A DNA stretch of 64,000 nt from Deroplatys truncata. Lineage: Eukaryota > Arthropoda > Insecta > Mantodea > Mantidae. Position numbers and translations under genes: made by a program. The stretch lies in assembly GCA_030765065.1 (NCBI GenBank), contig CM060990.1, positions 460,744,321-460,808,320 on the forward strand, in the 5' to 3' direction. Of this stretch, positions 33,061-46,800 are shown piece by piece (position 1 is the stretch's first letter; the number at the start of each line of letters is the position of its first letter). Under the pieces are notes generated by a model, which was given only the letters and a program-made list of their open reading frames with translations, had not been told where the DNA came from and did not search any database.

Positions 33061-34055
33061 TTCGTGTAATTAGTCACCTTTAACTGTTACTGTAAAATAG
33101 GAGGAACCTCTTATTTATAATTTTATTTTTTATTTAAATATTGCAATTTCTACTATTTTTTCTCCATTTATCAAACTACAAGTTTATTTTTTCTTCTGAA
33201 TAAGCTGTCCAGACCATTCTTGTGAATGCTTCACTTCTCCCCACCACTTTTGGAACCGCTCCTCTATAACACTGCAAAATTAGTGCTTGGAACGTTTGGC
33301 ATCTCTTTTCTTAAATATTGTTTTGTTTCTTGAAGTGAAAATAATACGCGAGTAACTGGACGCTGGTAGTTCTTTCACCAGAAACACGCTGTATACAAGG
33401 AAAGCAGGAGATGCTATATTCCGCTGGCAGAGATCACTACCTATGAAGCACTTTCACTCACTTTCCGCCTGGCTTCAAATCGAAAAGACAGGAAGTTCTA
33501 AATTCTATCCGCGGAAGAAATACAGAGATTGGATCTAAGTGAGAATCATTCTTAGAGCCAAGTATAGGCTGACCATCGCAAGACAGTGTGACTCCTAACT
33601 TGCGATTCTATACAACAGTCTCCTTTACGTATTTCAATAAAACAGAAACTGTTTAAGAATAGGTTTCATTCGTTACAAGAGTGGTAGACTACTTATATTT
33701 ACCTACTACACGGAAATAAATGGGTAGCTGTTACCTTTACACTAAGTGAAAAATAGTGATGGTCAACTCTTGGAGATGCTTTCAGAGCACCCCACGCATA
33801 AACATTCTTTTCCTTTGTATTTCCATTCGGAATGAATATCGAAATTGTAGTTATGAATAATGTACGTCTCACATTAACACTGGAAGGTTGAGTCTGCCCG
33901 TCATTTACAAGGTAGCTATTTCAAATCCCCATATGTGCGGAGCTTTTTCATTAATTGAATAGCATTACAGTTATTGTTTCACAGTAATAGGAGTAATATT
34001 TAAACCGTTAAAAAAGTGGAACGATTACCACACAGTTCTTGTAGACTAACGTTTT
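33061..34055. other. No recognisable feature
   Basis: Nothing gene-like and no shared repeat noticed. Confidence 0.4.
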
Positions 34056-34325
34056 TAGTAGTGTTAAACGCCCGTTCTACTACATACGGCAACACAGGCG
34101 CTGGCCACTGATGATGCATGAAATTAAATGATAATTGAGGAAGGAAATTTGGAAAGGAAACGTTTCAGGCCTATACTCAGCGTACGTCCTGGACATTTGC
34201 CACTTAAGAAGACTGAGGGAAATCTGGAAAAACCCTCAGTCAGGGAGGACGGTCCCGGCGGGATTTGAACCGCAGACCTCCTCGAGTCCATGTCTTAACG
34301 ATCTCAGCTACCCTTGTCGGCCTTG
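34056..34325 (-). mobile_element. tRNA-derived SINE, family A, copy 2
   Basis: On the minus strand: GGGTAGCTGAGATCGTTAAG (A-box side), GTCTGCGGTTCAAATCCCGC (B box), a CCTCAGTC body, TATAGGCCTGAAACGTTTCC, and the 3' end CGGGCGTTTAACACTACTA. This is the best view of the family from head to 3' end. Confidence 0.85.
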
Positions 34326-36157
34326 TGGATTAAAACCGTATTTTATATGGAAGATACATTTGTCTACTCAAAAAGGTTACACTCATACCTTATACACTTC
34401 TTGTGTTTTAATCAGGTAGTATCTCAACTGATCACATTGCATTTTCTTCTAATATTGGTTTATTGTTAGAGGATTGGCACTGCTTCATAATAATTATTTT
34501 CGCAAACCTAAGAGATTACTCAATAAGTTTAGTTACTTTTAATGGTAGCTTTTACGTTGTTTTAATTTGGGCAAGCATCGCAATGTGTGCCCAGACACAC
34601 ATTACATCCATTGACGCACTTCCCTAGATTTTAACATAAGAGTTTCTCAGTGTAATATTAAACATAAATAAAAAGAACACTTATGATCTTCAGCTAAGTT
34701 GCAGATACAAATATAATTGCGAATACATTTGAGATGTTTAATGCATATTAAGACAGACGAATAAATTTCAATCCAGTGCAATAGTTTAAACTTTGTATCG
34801 TGGCTGTATTTCACTTCTAATACGATAAAAGAAAAATACAAATTTATATTTCCTTCCTGCCGAATAATAGTAGATTCGTTAGAAATATTAACGATTGCAG
34901 TAACGAAGTGTAGGAGGCCCTCGTTATTTGAGTTTGCGATGTCCTATAACGGAGAGCTGTTAGGTTTCAAGTGATAGGTTACGCTACTTGTTTTTAGAGC
35001 ACAGTTACACTTACTACAGTCAGTTTTGCCATTCTTTTATCTGGATTACTCCTGTTTTAGCTGTGTAAGATGATCTTTTGCATCTTAAACTATGTTTCCA
35101 TTGAAATATAATATTTTAATATGTTTAATTTGCATATGTTTAATGGTGGCTGTTCACGATGCTGGCAGAGCATTTCAACAGTTTTCTTAAAGTTTTTTAG
35201 CTTTTGTTTTACCATATTGAAGGTCTATGTTTACAACATTATTTTCCTTTATTCAAATGCATTAATAAATAATACTTCAGCCTGTGTACTGAAGTGAAGT
35301 TGTCTTATAAATCTTTTAGTTCTGAATTGTTTAAAAAAATGAAATAAAAGGAGAGGGGGATATAGCTTGACACTGGCAAGGGTGGACATGTCTATGATCG
35401 ACCATCTCTATGCTAGGATGGTGCGTGACGCATTGTTATCTTTTTTCTGAGTATGCGAGAGTTTATGGTTCATTTACTAGTGTAGATATCTATGATTCTT
35501 AAAACTGTGTATTAATAGGTACAATGAAATATGGCACGTTCTCGTGAGTTTACTATATGCACAGTAGAACTTTCGAATCCGTTCTGTTTTAATAAAACAT
35601 TCCTTACAAAAATTAACCTTTCCAAAAAAGGCATGTTTAAAACTTAAAATATTTGGAACCGTCTTATATCCTTCTCAGAAAGACGGAAAAGTGACAAGAA
35701 AATTCCAAAGTGATTGTTGTCTAAAGTATAGATGTGACCCGTACCTAGTCCTAAGAAATTGCTGGCTGTTATTAATGTGAAGAGCCACGCGGAGCCAGTA
35801 AGATATTCTGAAGCTAATGCTATGAAGCACGCCGGAACAGAAGGTTGTATTTAAAACGCAGATGTGCCTTATATATTCGGAAAAAACTGGATTATTATTA
35901 TTTATTTATTTTTAAACTACTTGGGCAAGCAATGAAACAATGAAAATGTGACGTGTTAATCGAGGACGCTCGTCAGCAGCATCGCAACAAGGTATATGTG
36001 TGTTCTTATTCGCTACTGATAGCCAGTGCATATATTTATTGACATTTGACCTAAGATGAATAAACACTAGCGATGGCGGATTAACATCAAATCTCCAGAG
36101 AACAATGCTGGGAGAGATTTAAAGGGTAAATGACTTCAAGGTCAATTACTCCATCTG
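34326..36157. other. No recognisable feature
   Basis: AT-rich; no gene, tRNA-like element or shared repeat noticed. Confidence 0.45.
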
Positions 36158-36725
36158 ATAAACGGTTGGCCGAGTTCGTTAAGGCTTGGGCTAGTGAATA
36201 GTAGATTCGCAGCCCAAATCCCGCCAGAAATCTGACTGAGGCTTCTTTCAGGTTTTCCTCAGTCTTCATTGACAAATAATTGTTTCCTTCCCCAATTTCC
36301 TTTCCTTCTTCTTCTTCTTTCTCTGTTTAACCTCCTCATATGTAGGACTTACAGACGGGTGTCTGGGGTCAGAGCAGACACTCATGGATCAGACAGAATA
36401 TCCAGGATGGGTGATCAGCCCGATGCCTGGTATGGAAGGAAGTAGATGAAACGAAATGATGGTGAAATGGATGAAAGAAAGGTGATGATGGAGCAGTTAG
36501 TGGAATGAATGGCGGGGAAAACCGGAGAACCCGGAGAAAACCCGCCCAGACGCCGCTTTGTCCACCAAAAATCCCACATGCGGGTCCCTGGGATTGAACC
36601 CGGGCCGCCTCGGTGAGAGGCGAGCGGTCTAACCATTCGGCCAATTTCCTTTCCTAATGAACATTTAATGAATCATCGGTGTCCACCTTTTGTGGTGTTG
36701 TATGTTGTGAGGACGATAATTAAAT
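36158..36725 (+). mobile_element. SINE family A, copy 3, interrupted by another SINE
   Basis: The head GGTTGGCCGAGTTCGTTAAG (from 36164) and GCAGCCCAAATCCCGCC (degraded B box) are followed by TTTTCCTCAGTCTTCATT. The sequence breaks at 36306 and resumes at 36656 with AATGAACATTTAATGAATCA and the family's GTGTCCACCTTTTGTGGTGT. The intervening 334 bases are a family C SINE. Confidence 0.8.
36307..36640 (-). mobile_element. SINE family C, copy 3, nested, with 15-bp target duplication
   Basis: On the minus strand TTGGCCGAATGGTTAGACC is the A-box side and GGCCCGGGTTCAATCCCAG the B box. The body has GGGTTTTCTCCGGGTTCTCC and the element ends in an AAGAAGAAGAAG tail at 36307-36320. The direct repeat CCAATTTCCTTTCCT flanks it exactly (36292-36306 and 36641-36655). 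Target duplications of this length fit LINE-type endonuclease insertion. Confidence 0.88.
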
Positions 36726-39421
36726 GCAATTAAAAAAAATTATTAGATGATAAAAATCAGTTGAAAGCTGCATCACGGCCGTGAACCTCAAATCTGATTG
36801 TACTTTCCAAGGATTACCGATACTGTAAATATTACAAATGTAACGAATGCACCGATATTCTTATCATAAAATTATATGTAAAGTTACTTTAAGAAAAATG
36901 TAAGAACACCTTGCAGTGACTTTCAACTACTTCAACTTACTAGGAAACGGACGCAAGGAGCTATTTCTAGCGGCAGATTGCTTCTCAATTTATTTACATT
37001 ATAGGAACAATAAGCAGATAAACTTTGTTTGCATTAAATACTCATCAAATTGAATCACGAATACTTCCCGTCAGGAGAAAAATGACCGTGCCTAAAGTGT
37101 AGCATTTGCCTTTTTTGGCAACCATGGGGAAAACGGTGGTTCTTTGTGGAGAGTTTGTGATACTGTAAATGCGTCCTAAAAGTTAACGCAACCACGTGGG
37201 TGTTACTTTTTTAGAAATAGAATTCACAAAAATAAAACAGGATAAGTTGATTTGGTGCCGACCTCTTGACATCTATACATTTGGGCTCGTGTACTGTTTA
37301 TGTTCTGTATAGCATGAGCACAAATGACTCATAATTATTGCCATGATGATATATAGATAAAATAATAGCGTAGCTTCCGAGTTGTATACAAGTGATAGCA
37401 TTCCAAGACATAGAGCGCACACACGCTGGAAGCTTCAGCTGCTAGAGCAACCGATGTTCTTTTAGCACGTTCTGCCAATAAAGAGATTCTGCTGACGCGA
37501 TAATGTGACGTCGCTGTCCAATCCAATGGAAAGTAAACATGACTCTGTTTATTCGGATCCTGGCAAGATGACGGTAAATAACATGAATTCGTGTTTGCAG
37601 TAGTTTTATTGCAGTCGAGAAGGGCCGCAGGCAAGTTGGAGCGGCTACAAAATCGACTAGTTAAACTTGTTTTTATACACAGCCTTATTTGTTTCCGGAG
37701 TCAAAAGACCTGTAAAATGTTGTAAGAAATGGATGCCAATGGGCGGGAGGAGGAGGATAATGGAACCCTAAAGGAGAAAACTTAGTCGTAGCAATTATTT
37801 ACGAGTTAATCTTGTTCCGCTTCAGATCTCCAACTTAGTTACAAACAAGTGGTAAACAGAAAACACTTTGCAAGTTGCATCAAAACGTATGCCGTAAAAT
37901 AAGAATTTGGAGTAGATATTCTTGTACGATACTGAGTGTTCAAAACTTTCGAGTTTATGATAATAAGAATTGAAGCAGATTGTTTTAGGAAAAAGCGCTG
38001 CGTTGACATTTCTAAAATAAGTTTTTCAAGACTGCCTACCTATCGAAATCTGCATCAACAGATAACCACAAGCTAAGCCTAAAGATACATACAAGCGTGG
38101 GCGCTCCTAGCGTTGTACTTATAGCAACATGTTTTGTGTCATCATCATTCCGCAAAGGTTTAAACCTGAGGTGTCAAAAGTTAAGTTAAAAAGATGCAGC
38201 CTTAGAGATTGCTTGTAAGGGGCATCGGTAATTACAACACTCTTTATACCAATAATGATCAGCTCCGCCTCTACTTTATACATCCTCTAGCCATCACTTT
38301 ATCCTCTGGAACCATAATTCCGTGCTCTCTAAGGTATTCCTTCTTCCTTCGTCCTAAAGATATGGTCCTGCCACTTTCTCGTCTACCCCTGATTTTAAAG
38401 AAGAGTTTAGTATTCTCAATTCATTCCAAATATTTTAAATTTCATTGCTCATTAACTAAAGTATAACTCCCCACAAAGTCAAACAATCCATTAAGTGTTA
38501 CATCCAAAAATCAAAACGTTTTTTACAGTCCAGCACTCCAGCTCATTAGCGATATTAGCAGTGCTAAAACTCTGTAAAAATTAAGTGCTATTCCTTTGCT
38601 TACTTTTCTTATCAATATTTGTTCTCAGGATGCGACTAAATACAAGTGTCTTTCTGTTTATACCTTCTTGTATCTTCTTTTCAATATACACTAATTAGGT
38701 AAATTCCATTGTCTGTACATTGGGGTATTATTTGTTATTATTTTTGTCCTGATCACTCTCTATGGAGCAAGCTATACTTGAACTAGCGACCCGCCTAATC
38801 CAAAACCATATCCTTCTGGACCGTAAAGTAATGCCTGGTAAGAGCTCCGACCATAGGAGTATGGATAAAATTCGCAAGAGAAAAAAGAAATAACCGGCTT
38901 ACGAAAAGAGGATTCCAGAACGAAACACTTGGTCCCACACATCGAAGGTTATGTAGTAGATTGGTAACCTATTGTCGTAAAAAGAAAACCTGCCTCCTTA
39001 TAGGCTGCTAACAATTAAAAGTGCTGCGAATCGAACTGGCATGGAACTTCGGTTATAAATTAAAACATTTGACTGTAGTTTGAAGTTTCATTATAAATTA
39101 ATATTTTCAGCATCAGAGGTATCAAATCACCTGAGATGTGCTGCAAACGTGTTTAATTTTATCTCCGTGTAATATTAAACCTGCGGGACACGATTAGATA
39201 TTCTCAGTTTATTATCTGTGTCAATGCAGCAATATAACATCGTATCGGTGAATACAATACGCATATGCGCTCAAGGAGAAATATGAAACTATAGTTTACC
39301 TGCACTGATGTTCCTACACATAACATTTTCTATATATATATAAACAACATCGATTTAGCATTTAAAATTATTAGCAAATCTCAGTTTGCAGATGCAAATG
39401 TAACATCATTAATCAGTCGAA
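36726..39421. other. No recognisable feature
   Basis: No gene, intact tRNA-like element or shared repeat was recognised in about 2.7 kb. Confidence 0.45.
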
Positions 39422-40091
39422 TTAAGGCAATGTATCTATGAAAATCCAAAAACACAGTTTCCTTGTAACTGCTTCGACTTTTACCATATAGGTACTCAGA
39501 TCATAAAACCTTAGTGCGCAGAACATTTTAACGAGCTATGTGTGTCAATATTTTTATTCATAATTAAACACCTTTCTGTCGTGGTAATATCATGCCCTTG
39601 TACCCTACGGTTTATCACACCGCTCCCAAATTTTTAATTTGAGCTTAGTATATAAACATAAAGAAACTGCTGTGCAGGGATTATATAATTTCAATTATTT
39701 TTCCATACATGTTATTAAAATTTCCAATTTGTTAAATGTGAGTCATTGAAGACAACTTCGGCTGAACTGTTTAATATTTTTAACTAGTGCATAAAAACTT
39801 TTAAATCCGTTATTCCTGAAGCTGTCTTGAAAATGTCAAGTTAATAAGTTATAAACTGTGATCCAAGGAGTATTTTGAATAAAGAAAAATGCTGAAAAAT
39901 GGACTTTAAAGATCAACGCAGTGCTATACCTAAAACGTAGGACCAATAAAATAGCCATTTGTGGCTTTAAACTGTTGTTATTAAAAAAACAATTGTGTAG
40001 CTTGAAAGTACAAGTTATAAGGACAATATAAATGCATAAACAAAAACTGAAAAAGTTTACACTTTTTGTCAAATTTCACAGGTTCATTGTT
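39422..40091 (+). mobile_element. TTAA-flanked MITE, copy 2
   Basis: TTAA (39422-39425), then GGCAATGTATCTATGAAAAT. The body matches copy 1: TTTAACGAGCT, AAATCCGTTATTCCTGAA, ATAAGTTATAAACTGTG, AGCTTGAAAGTACAAGTTAT. The right end (TTTCACAGGTTCATTG) is the degraded inverted partner and its TTAA has become TTCAA. Confidence 0.65.
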
Positions 40092-41516
40092 TCAAAACCA
40101 AATGTCACACCTCTTCCCCAACAACCAAACAAGACATACTTTCGGATAAGTGATGACGTGTTCAATTGGTGATATTCTGTAGTACCAACGATGTAAACGT
40201 TCGGTTCTTACACATACAGGCCGGCAGCAAATAGCTGAGTAAATCGCTCCCTCTTGTTGCATATAGGTGGATTTTTGAACAGTAAGAAAAATTGTGATGA
40301 AATTGCTTTTAGGAAAGGCCGGTAAGAGGACTGCAAAATATGCCTTGGCTTCATTAATTTATTGTTGGTGAATAGGCAAAATATGAAATATGATATTCTA
40401 AACCATGATTGATTTCAATATAAGAACAGGTAGTTTTTTTGCGTTTTACAGTGTGAGGAATTCAATGCACGTGACAAAAATGTCATACTTCATTGTGTTT
40501 TGATAAACGCTTCATATACTATGAAAATCATATTTCTTCATATTTTGTGAGATTTGCGGGTTTTAGCTTTTAAACTAATTTCCATTAGCAATGAACTGGG
40601 CTTTCCAGATATTCTATTCAGGCAGTTTTCTGTGAACCAATTTAGAAAACCCAAGCCACTCTTTCCAACAGATCAGGTACAGTTAACAAAATGTAGTATT
40701 TCCTTATTTTGCTTTCGAGGAGCGAATGGGAAAATGTGGCACAGTCGCTTGGCCGACGAGAATATTGGACCTCACATCTTGTGACTTACCGTGCCGGGAC
40801 AAATTATAAAAGGAAAAATCGCTCTTGGACACACACATCTGATTAAAATGATTTGTTTAAACAAGGATTAGAGAACATTTTTCGGTATGAATGAAGAATT
40901 ACGCGACAAAAATGGTAAATATGTGTTGAATAGCTATTTAAATATATAGATAAATAAACAAACAGCTCTGAACGGCTTATTTCCAATATTAGAAATTTCT
41001 TCGTTACTCTAAATGTATCAGACATTTTCGGTTAAGACAATGTGTCTGTGAACTTGGGTGAAAAACCTGAAAAAATCTTTAGCTATTTATTGCGTTAACA
41101 TCTTCTATTTTCATTCAGCGTTTTTGATTTGCTGTTGATATTTAAAGTTCTGTGCCGCAATTTAAATACTTCTGATCATAGTACTGCAATTCACATTTAA
41201 ATTGTGTCATTTTCCCCGTAAGTTTTATAATCACTTTTGATTATTAAAATGTTCCACGCCAATTAATTTACAAATGTCTGTAAACCTTTAAGAATTATTT
41301 CTAAAATGACTCAAAATCGTTTTAAAGAGCTTAATTTTGCACTTTACTTTTGTTAAATATTTTCATTGTTTGATATTCGTAAAACAATAAAAACACACAA
41401 ATGAATGTTTGTCATTTTATCTTGCATAGTTTCACAAATTTTTTGTTGATATGTAACAGATCACGACATACGGAACGCTCTAAATAATGAATGAATATAT
41501 AGGTATATATATAAGT
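40092..41516. other. Mostly featureless; possible MITE end
   Basis: At 41033-41053 TTAAGACAATGTGTCTGTGAA matches the left end of the TTAA-type MITE, but no right end was found. Otherwise nothing noticed. Confidence 0.35.
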
Positions 41517-41935
41517 ATATTATGCAACGAGACTATAATGGTAGTAATTAAAACGCGAGTATTATTATTATCATACAAGCGTTTAAATCACCATTATAGT
41601 CAAGTTTCATACGACTGTTTATGCTCGACCATGTATCTAAATTAAAGTCATAAGTATTCGTTTTTGGTTTGAGTGATGTGTTACAATCGTTATTCCTTTA
41701 TCTATGGTTACAATACAATGACCTTATAGCACCTGTGTCAAACAAAGTTGCTAGCGTTGCGAGACGTACTACGCAGAATAATCGATACTTGCGCTTTCAC
41801 AATGTTACGTGGGCACTTCTGATCGGTCGAATACCAATACTTTAATGAACAGGTGTACTTTAATGAGGCCCTTCAAAGTACTACTACCAGTCGTATAAAT
41901 ACTACATTTTGGCATGGTCGAGCATAAAAAAAATT
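41517..41935. mobile_element. Foldback-like inverted-repeat element, copy 1
   Basis: The left arm TATGCAACGAGACTATAATGG (41521 onward) pairs with the complement of ACCATTATAGTCAAGTTTC (41591 onward), arms of about 35 bases around a 25-base AT-rich loop. A second, wider inverted pair, TATGCTCGACCATG (about 41620) and CATGGTCGAGCATA (about 41914), encloses about 300 bases. TA-rich tracts lie on both sides. There is no coding capacity. Confidence 0.6.
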
Positions 41936-43599
41936 ATATATATATATATGTACATACTCATTGAAATGTTGTATACTGCGTTTATATTACATTAGAAAAC
42001 TGTGATAACGCTTTCAAATTTCACAAATGAAAATTGAATTTAGATTCTTCAATGGTGCAGTGCCGAAAGACTTGTTCCGTATTTTCTAGTACAACGCTTT
42101 ATCCCTACCACTGCTATTTAAATGTCACCGTCGAGATTTATAGATATCTTAATGGATGTTCTTAATATTTTAATGGTAACACACCTCAAGCAAAAACCTT
42201 TATAAGCGTGAAGGAACAAGCGCTGAGCAATGACCAAATGTAATTACCAAGGAAGACATTTAAGGAAATCATGGGCTTTAGAAGTGTTCAAGAATGCGTT
42301 GTTGCCTACAATGGCCGTTTTAAAAATAATGTCAAACTTACAATAATTCCACTTTAATCCGTTTAGTGTAAATTAGCTTTGATTGCTTCAAATACTAAAC
42401 GGCAACACTATTTGGTCCAGATGCTGTGCTTCAAGTCTGCACTTAAATGTAGCTTCATGTTATTTGTGATACGCCAGGATTCCATTACAGTATTTGGATG
42501 CTTTCTGTAGTGTTTCTTGGTTTCCAACAGATGTTCGCTGTTTTCCCTTGGATAGACAGCTGCCTAATCGTTTTTGGGGAAAGGCATTCCAAACACCCTT
42601 GAAAGTACACTTGTGAAATAAACTAAGTTTTCGGGCCCTCCCCTCGCACGCGTCCTTTTATTCTCTCTCCGTCTTGTAGCTAAACGGGACATTCTTCGAA
42701 TTCCATGTCAACGCATTCAATTCCACAGGTTTCACAGGTACTACTATAAAACTAAAGGACATGTTTGGGAATATGTTCTTGGCATAAGTCAAGATATGAT
42801 TTCAAAAACTTTTACTTCTTATTATACACATCTTACACCATATGTTCATCCAAATCTCATGCATTCTATCCTGAAGCGGTTCGCAGTTGACTTTCAACCC
42901 TCTCAATGCCGTCTGAGCCCCGACTTCTTTCATGGTCGTTATCTGTGACTCAGTTTGGTTTCTTCTGCGCTTGTGATGACCTATCTGTTCCAGGATGTAA
43001 CGTCTGACTTGTGAATGCGTTGTGCTTAAGAGCTCATTTGGGGGGGGGCTTTCATTTTGGAAAAACTTATGAAGGCAACAACTTATTAATTTTCTTGAGG
43101 TTCAAATATAGGCAATTGGATTGAAGCCATTTATCTGTCCCATCGAAAACTTAATTCATCTTTAGAGTTAGTTCGAAACCATCACTAATGATAGAAGATA
43201 GAATAGTATGAGCAAATACAACGCATTTGCTACTAATATTAAAGATCGATTATAACGATGAGCAATGGTCCAAGGAGAAATCCCTGATTAGCATCCTTGT
43301 AAATAACACTCTAAAATGGTACTTACGCACTACCAGTGAAAGAATTATGATGTAAAATAAATAAAACACTAGGAAGTAACAGTGTGTGGGCTGATATCCC
43401 GGGACAACTACCACGACCCTACTACAGCTATAGCAAATGGAGGTTTGAAACTTTCTTTTTCTGTTCTTTTGATAGGTTAACTCCTTTATGACAACTCAGG
43501 TCAATAGATATGGTGAATTAAATCGGAGAAATGAATGTCGAAATGAGTACGGGTCCATAACGTTTAGGGTGAACTGATGTTTATCTCCTGAGAATGTGG
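41936..43599. other. No recognisable gene
   Basis: Opens with a short (TA)n run (41936-41950). The rest shows no ORF or shared repeat; a G-run lies at 43040-43047. Confidence 0.45.
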
Positions 43600-43708
43600 C
43601 AAAACCCCGGAATTAAGCCCTTTTCGGACAATTAAAATCAACGGGATTTGGACTCGCTCCCTCCTAATTGCAAAGTAGAAATGCTACTCCAACACTACGC
43701 AGGTGAAT
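43600..43708 (-). mobile_element. Degraded tRNA-like SINE head (family C-like)
   Basis: On the minus strand TAGTGTTGGAGTAGC and GCGAGTCCAAATCCCGT sit at A/B-box spacing, and the adjoining AAAAGGGCTTAATTCCGGG resembles the body of the SINE at 9.8 kb. Confidence 0.4.
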
Positions 43709-46700
43709 GAAGCAGCTATGAAAACCAGTGAGGACACTGGGAAGAAACTTAAATGAAGAACTTTGTTGTTACCCATATGTCCGCCTTCAGGGCAATTATC
43801 GATCACAAATGCACTCTTCGGTGAGGGGCCCTGACATGTACTAATTTCTGTTAGAAATTTGGTTAGGGTAAGTGATACTATCCCCTACTTACTTTTATTA
43901 TCGCTCGTAACACTGCAAATAAATCCGATAGTTCCGCTGTCTCGTGATAAAAGTTGTTTACTTTGACCATTAATAAGAGTATTTGGCCACTTCATAGCAC
44001 TAATATTAGTGTAGCCATAGATAGCTAATATTTCTAATCAGGACTGCACCATGTAGGTGAACCCATTAGGAAACAGTATTTAATTAGGCAAGGGGTAAAA
44101 TACTCACCTTTTAAATTATTATTGTTTATCATTATGTTGCTCTTTACCAACTAGGAGAATTTTCTACAAGGATTGTATCCGCAGAAACGTTTAGTGAGTG
44201 GGAAATAATAACGTTTTAGGATTGTTTGTAGCAATAATAACTTCAAAACAGTGAGCACAGTGCGAATTTGACGGTAATTCAACACAAGCAAATGTAACTC
44301 AAACCTAATTGGGTGCATGTGCTTATACACTCAATTACCACTTTAAACTAAATAAGATCAACTCTTCAGTACCGGAATTTACTGCGTTATGGTCGAACTA
44401 AATTTACATCAGCACATGCGTCGGTATATTTAAAACGTATAAATCAATTTTAGATAGTTCACACGGTATTAGCTATTTTAAACAATTTTTCAGTATTTGT
44501 AACTATGGGATGAATGAAGTATTAAATCTTCTATATCACCAACGGCAGAGGTTTATAAAATGCTATTAATGTTTATGTACCATTAGTATAATTGTTGTGC
44601 AACATATAAGTTCCCTTTGTTTTCAATATACTCTATGTGCCTGACATCAACAGTAGTGAATCGACACCAGAAGTAAGAATATTTGGCAATTTCGAAGTAT
44701 GGCATCAAACTAAGATTGCTCTATGGTGAAGCAAATATTAAACTGATTTCATTGAAAGACTCAAGCATCAAACAGAATATTGCCCCGACTTCATGTTATG
44801 ACAACCATTACCAGAAGGCGGGCTTTGGATGAGCGACACAAGTAAGTTTTATGAGACATTTACTCTTTTGTTATGGCTTCAACTTTTAGCTGCGGTGAAG
44901 GGATGCAAGAGGGGTAGAGGAAGAGCTATGGAGCTCAAGAATAAGACAGAAGTTACCCTTGCGCCCGTTGCAATGAACTCCAGTATAAACAAATCCAAGG
45001 CTATATGGATCTGGAGACTCGAGAAATATTCGTTTTCGTCCAAGGATGTGTGTACGTTGGTGCGTGTTTTCAGCTTAATGTGAAACAGCGAAAGTTTCTA
45101 TTGAGTCGATACTGAAGAGAATCGGAAAAGATACTGTGTTGTGCCTGCACAATATTGCTTACACAAGCAGCTTAGGAGGTAAGATAGAAACAGAGAGAAA
45201 GGAAAAAGGGAAAGGTGTGGAGCAGAGAATGGAGGAAATCTCAACTTCAATAAAACTGGAATATTGGAAGGGAACAGAAATAGGATGGCATGGGGACATG
45301 AAAGCGACAAATGGATTAAACTGATCCATTTAATGATTGAAAGCCGATCAGTTAGGATTACGGTATTCCCTAACAAGGAAATGACTACATGGAAGCATCA
45401 AATTCTCCTCCTACTGCATGGAACATTGCGTACAATACTTTTGCTTTAAGATACTAGGAAATATATGTCCTCTTATGATTTTGAAATAGTCCACTAGCAT
45501 ATCTTGGGCGCAGGGAGTTTTGTTAAGTTTAATATGTAGTCAGTCTTGCAAAGAAGCATACCTATCCAATTAGGTTTAGCAATCCTTAAAGCTCTTTAGT
45601 ATTCGGAAGTTTGAATGTATATGAGACTTGCAGTAAGTGATCAAACATAAATATTGCTAAAAACGCACCATTAAAAGTCGGAACAAATAGAAGCATTCTA
45701 TAGCCAACATGTTAAAAGCTGCGCCTGTGATGCATGTTGAGAATTAAAGTAGTATATCCTTGCAAATTTGTTTGTAGGTGATACTCTGGACACGAAGATG
45801 GTTTTACTACAAACTGCAGCTGCTCCTAGCTTAAAAAGAGATTTCTGAAGTTTGTGTCGCGTCTTGTATATCCTGATGAAATTGATATCGAGATATGTGA
45901 ATGTTAATCAATGGACAAAAGCTGTAGTAATTTGCACTCAACAAATCATTGCCGAATCCAGAGATGCGAAAACAGCTATCTTCTGCGTATCATGCTCCTA
46001 ACACAGAATTTCCCTAAATTTAAATTGGCCATAGACAGATCAATACCGCATGTTCTCCAGAGTGGAGAAATGGGCCAAAGCTGGGCCAAAATTTGTGCTG
46101 TTGGAAACATCAGATTTCTGCAATGGCATAGTCTCCACTTTAGTGTAACTAGTAGTAGGAGAAGGACTTTTATTATCAAACAATTTCATACCACACTTGC
46201 AAATACAATAATCGCATGAGCCTCATGGCTGTATATGCTTTTCCTGTCCCTGAAACATCAACAGTACTAAATATCTACATTTTGTACTGTGTAGTACTCA
46301 CATATTGGAGACAAAATAGAAAAAAAAAACAACAGCGAACTAACAAAGAATTTATGTAACTAACTATAGTAACGATATTTTGCGTAGAACACAGATTCAT
46401 TTTTAATTTGAGGCAGATAATACGCAATATAATCCATTAGTCGTTGCTCCAATTTGAATTTGTGGAAGCTGAACGAGACACAAAGAAAAGTTTCAATAGT
46501 AACTGCTATCATATCTTAGGCCAAAGGCCTGAACATCTTCTGTTTTCATTCCATCTTCTTTTAGTTTTAACACATCACTAGTGCCTACGCTTAAGTTGCG
46601 AGATAATTTTTTGTGGTTTGGCCCATCCTTTCTATATGAAACAGCTGTCTGTTTTGTGTGTTCCCTAATTTAATCATTCAAATTGGCTTGTAGACACCAA

Positions 46701-46800
46701 TTCGGCCCAAAACATTTGTTTCTTAACATTTGCTTTAGCCATCCACACCTCGTATTCTGAAAATGCAACCCATTGTGGTATGGTTAATTTATCCTTGGTA
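43709..46800. other. No recognisable feature
   Basis: About 3.1 kb with several 60-100-codon open frames, none with a recognisable family, and no shared repeats. Confidence 0.45.

Noticed and set aside
38755-38840. Possible degraded tRNA-like SINE head
   Set aside because: Only a partial B-box resemblance (AGTTCAAGTAT on the minus strand); no A box at proper spacing.
45098-45449. Overlapping ORFs on both strands near 45.2 kb
   Set aside because: They arise from a purine-rich run (45180-45240), and no family is recognisable on either strand.
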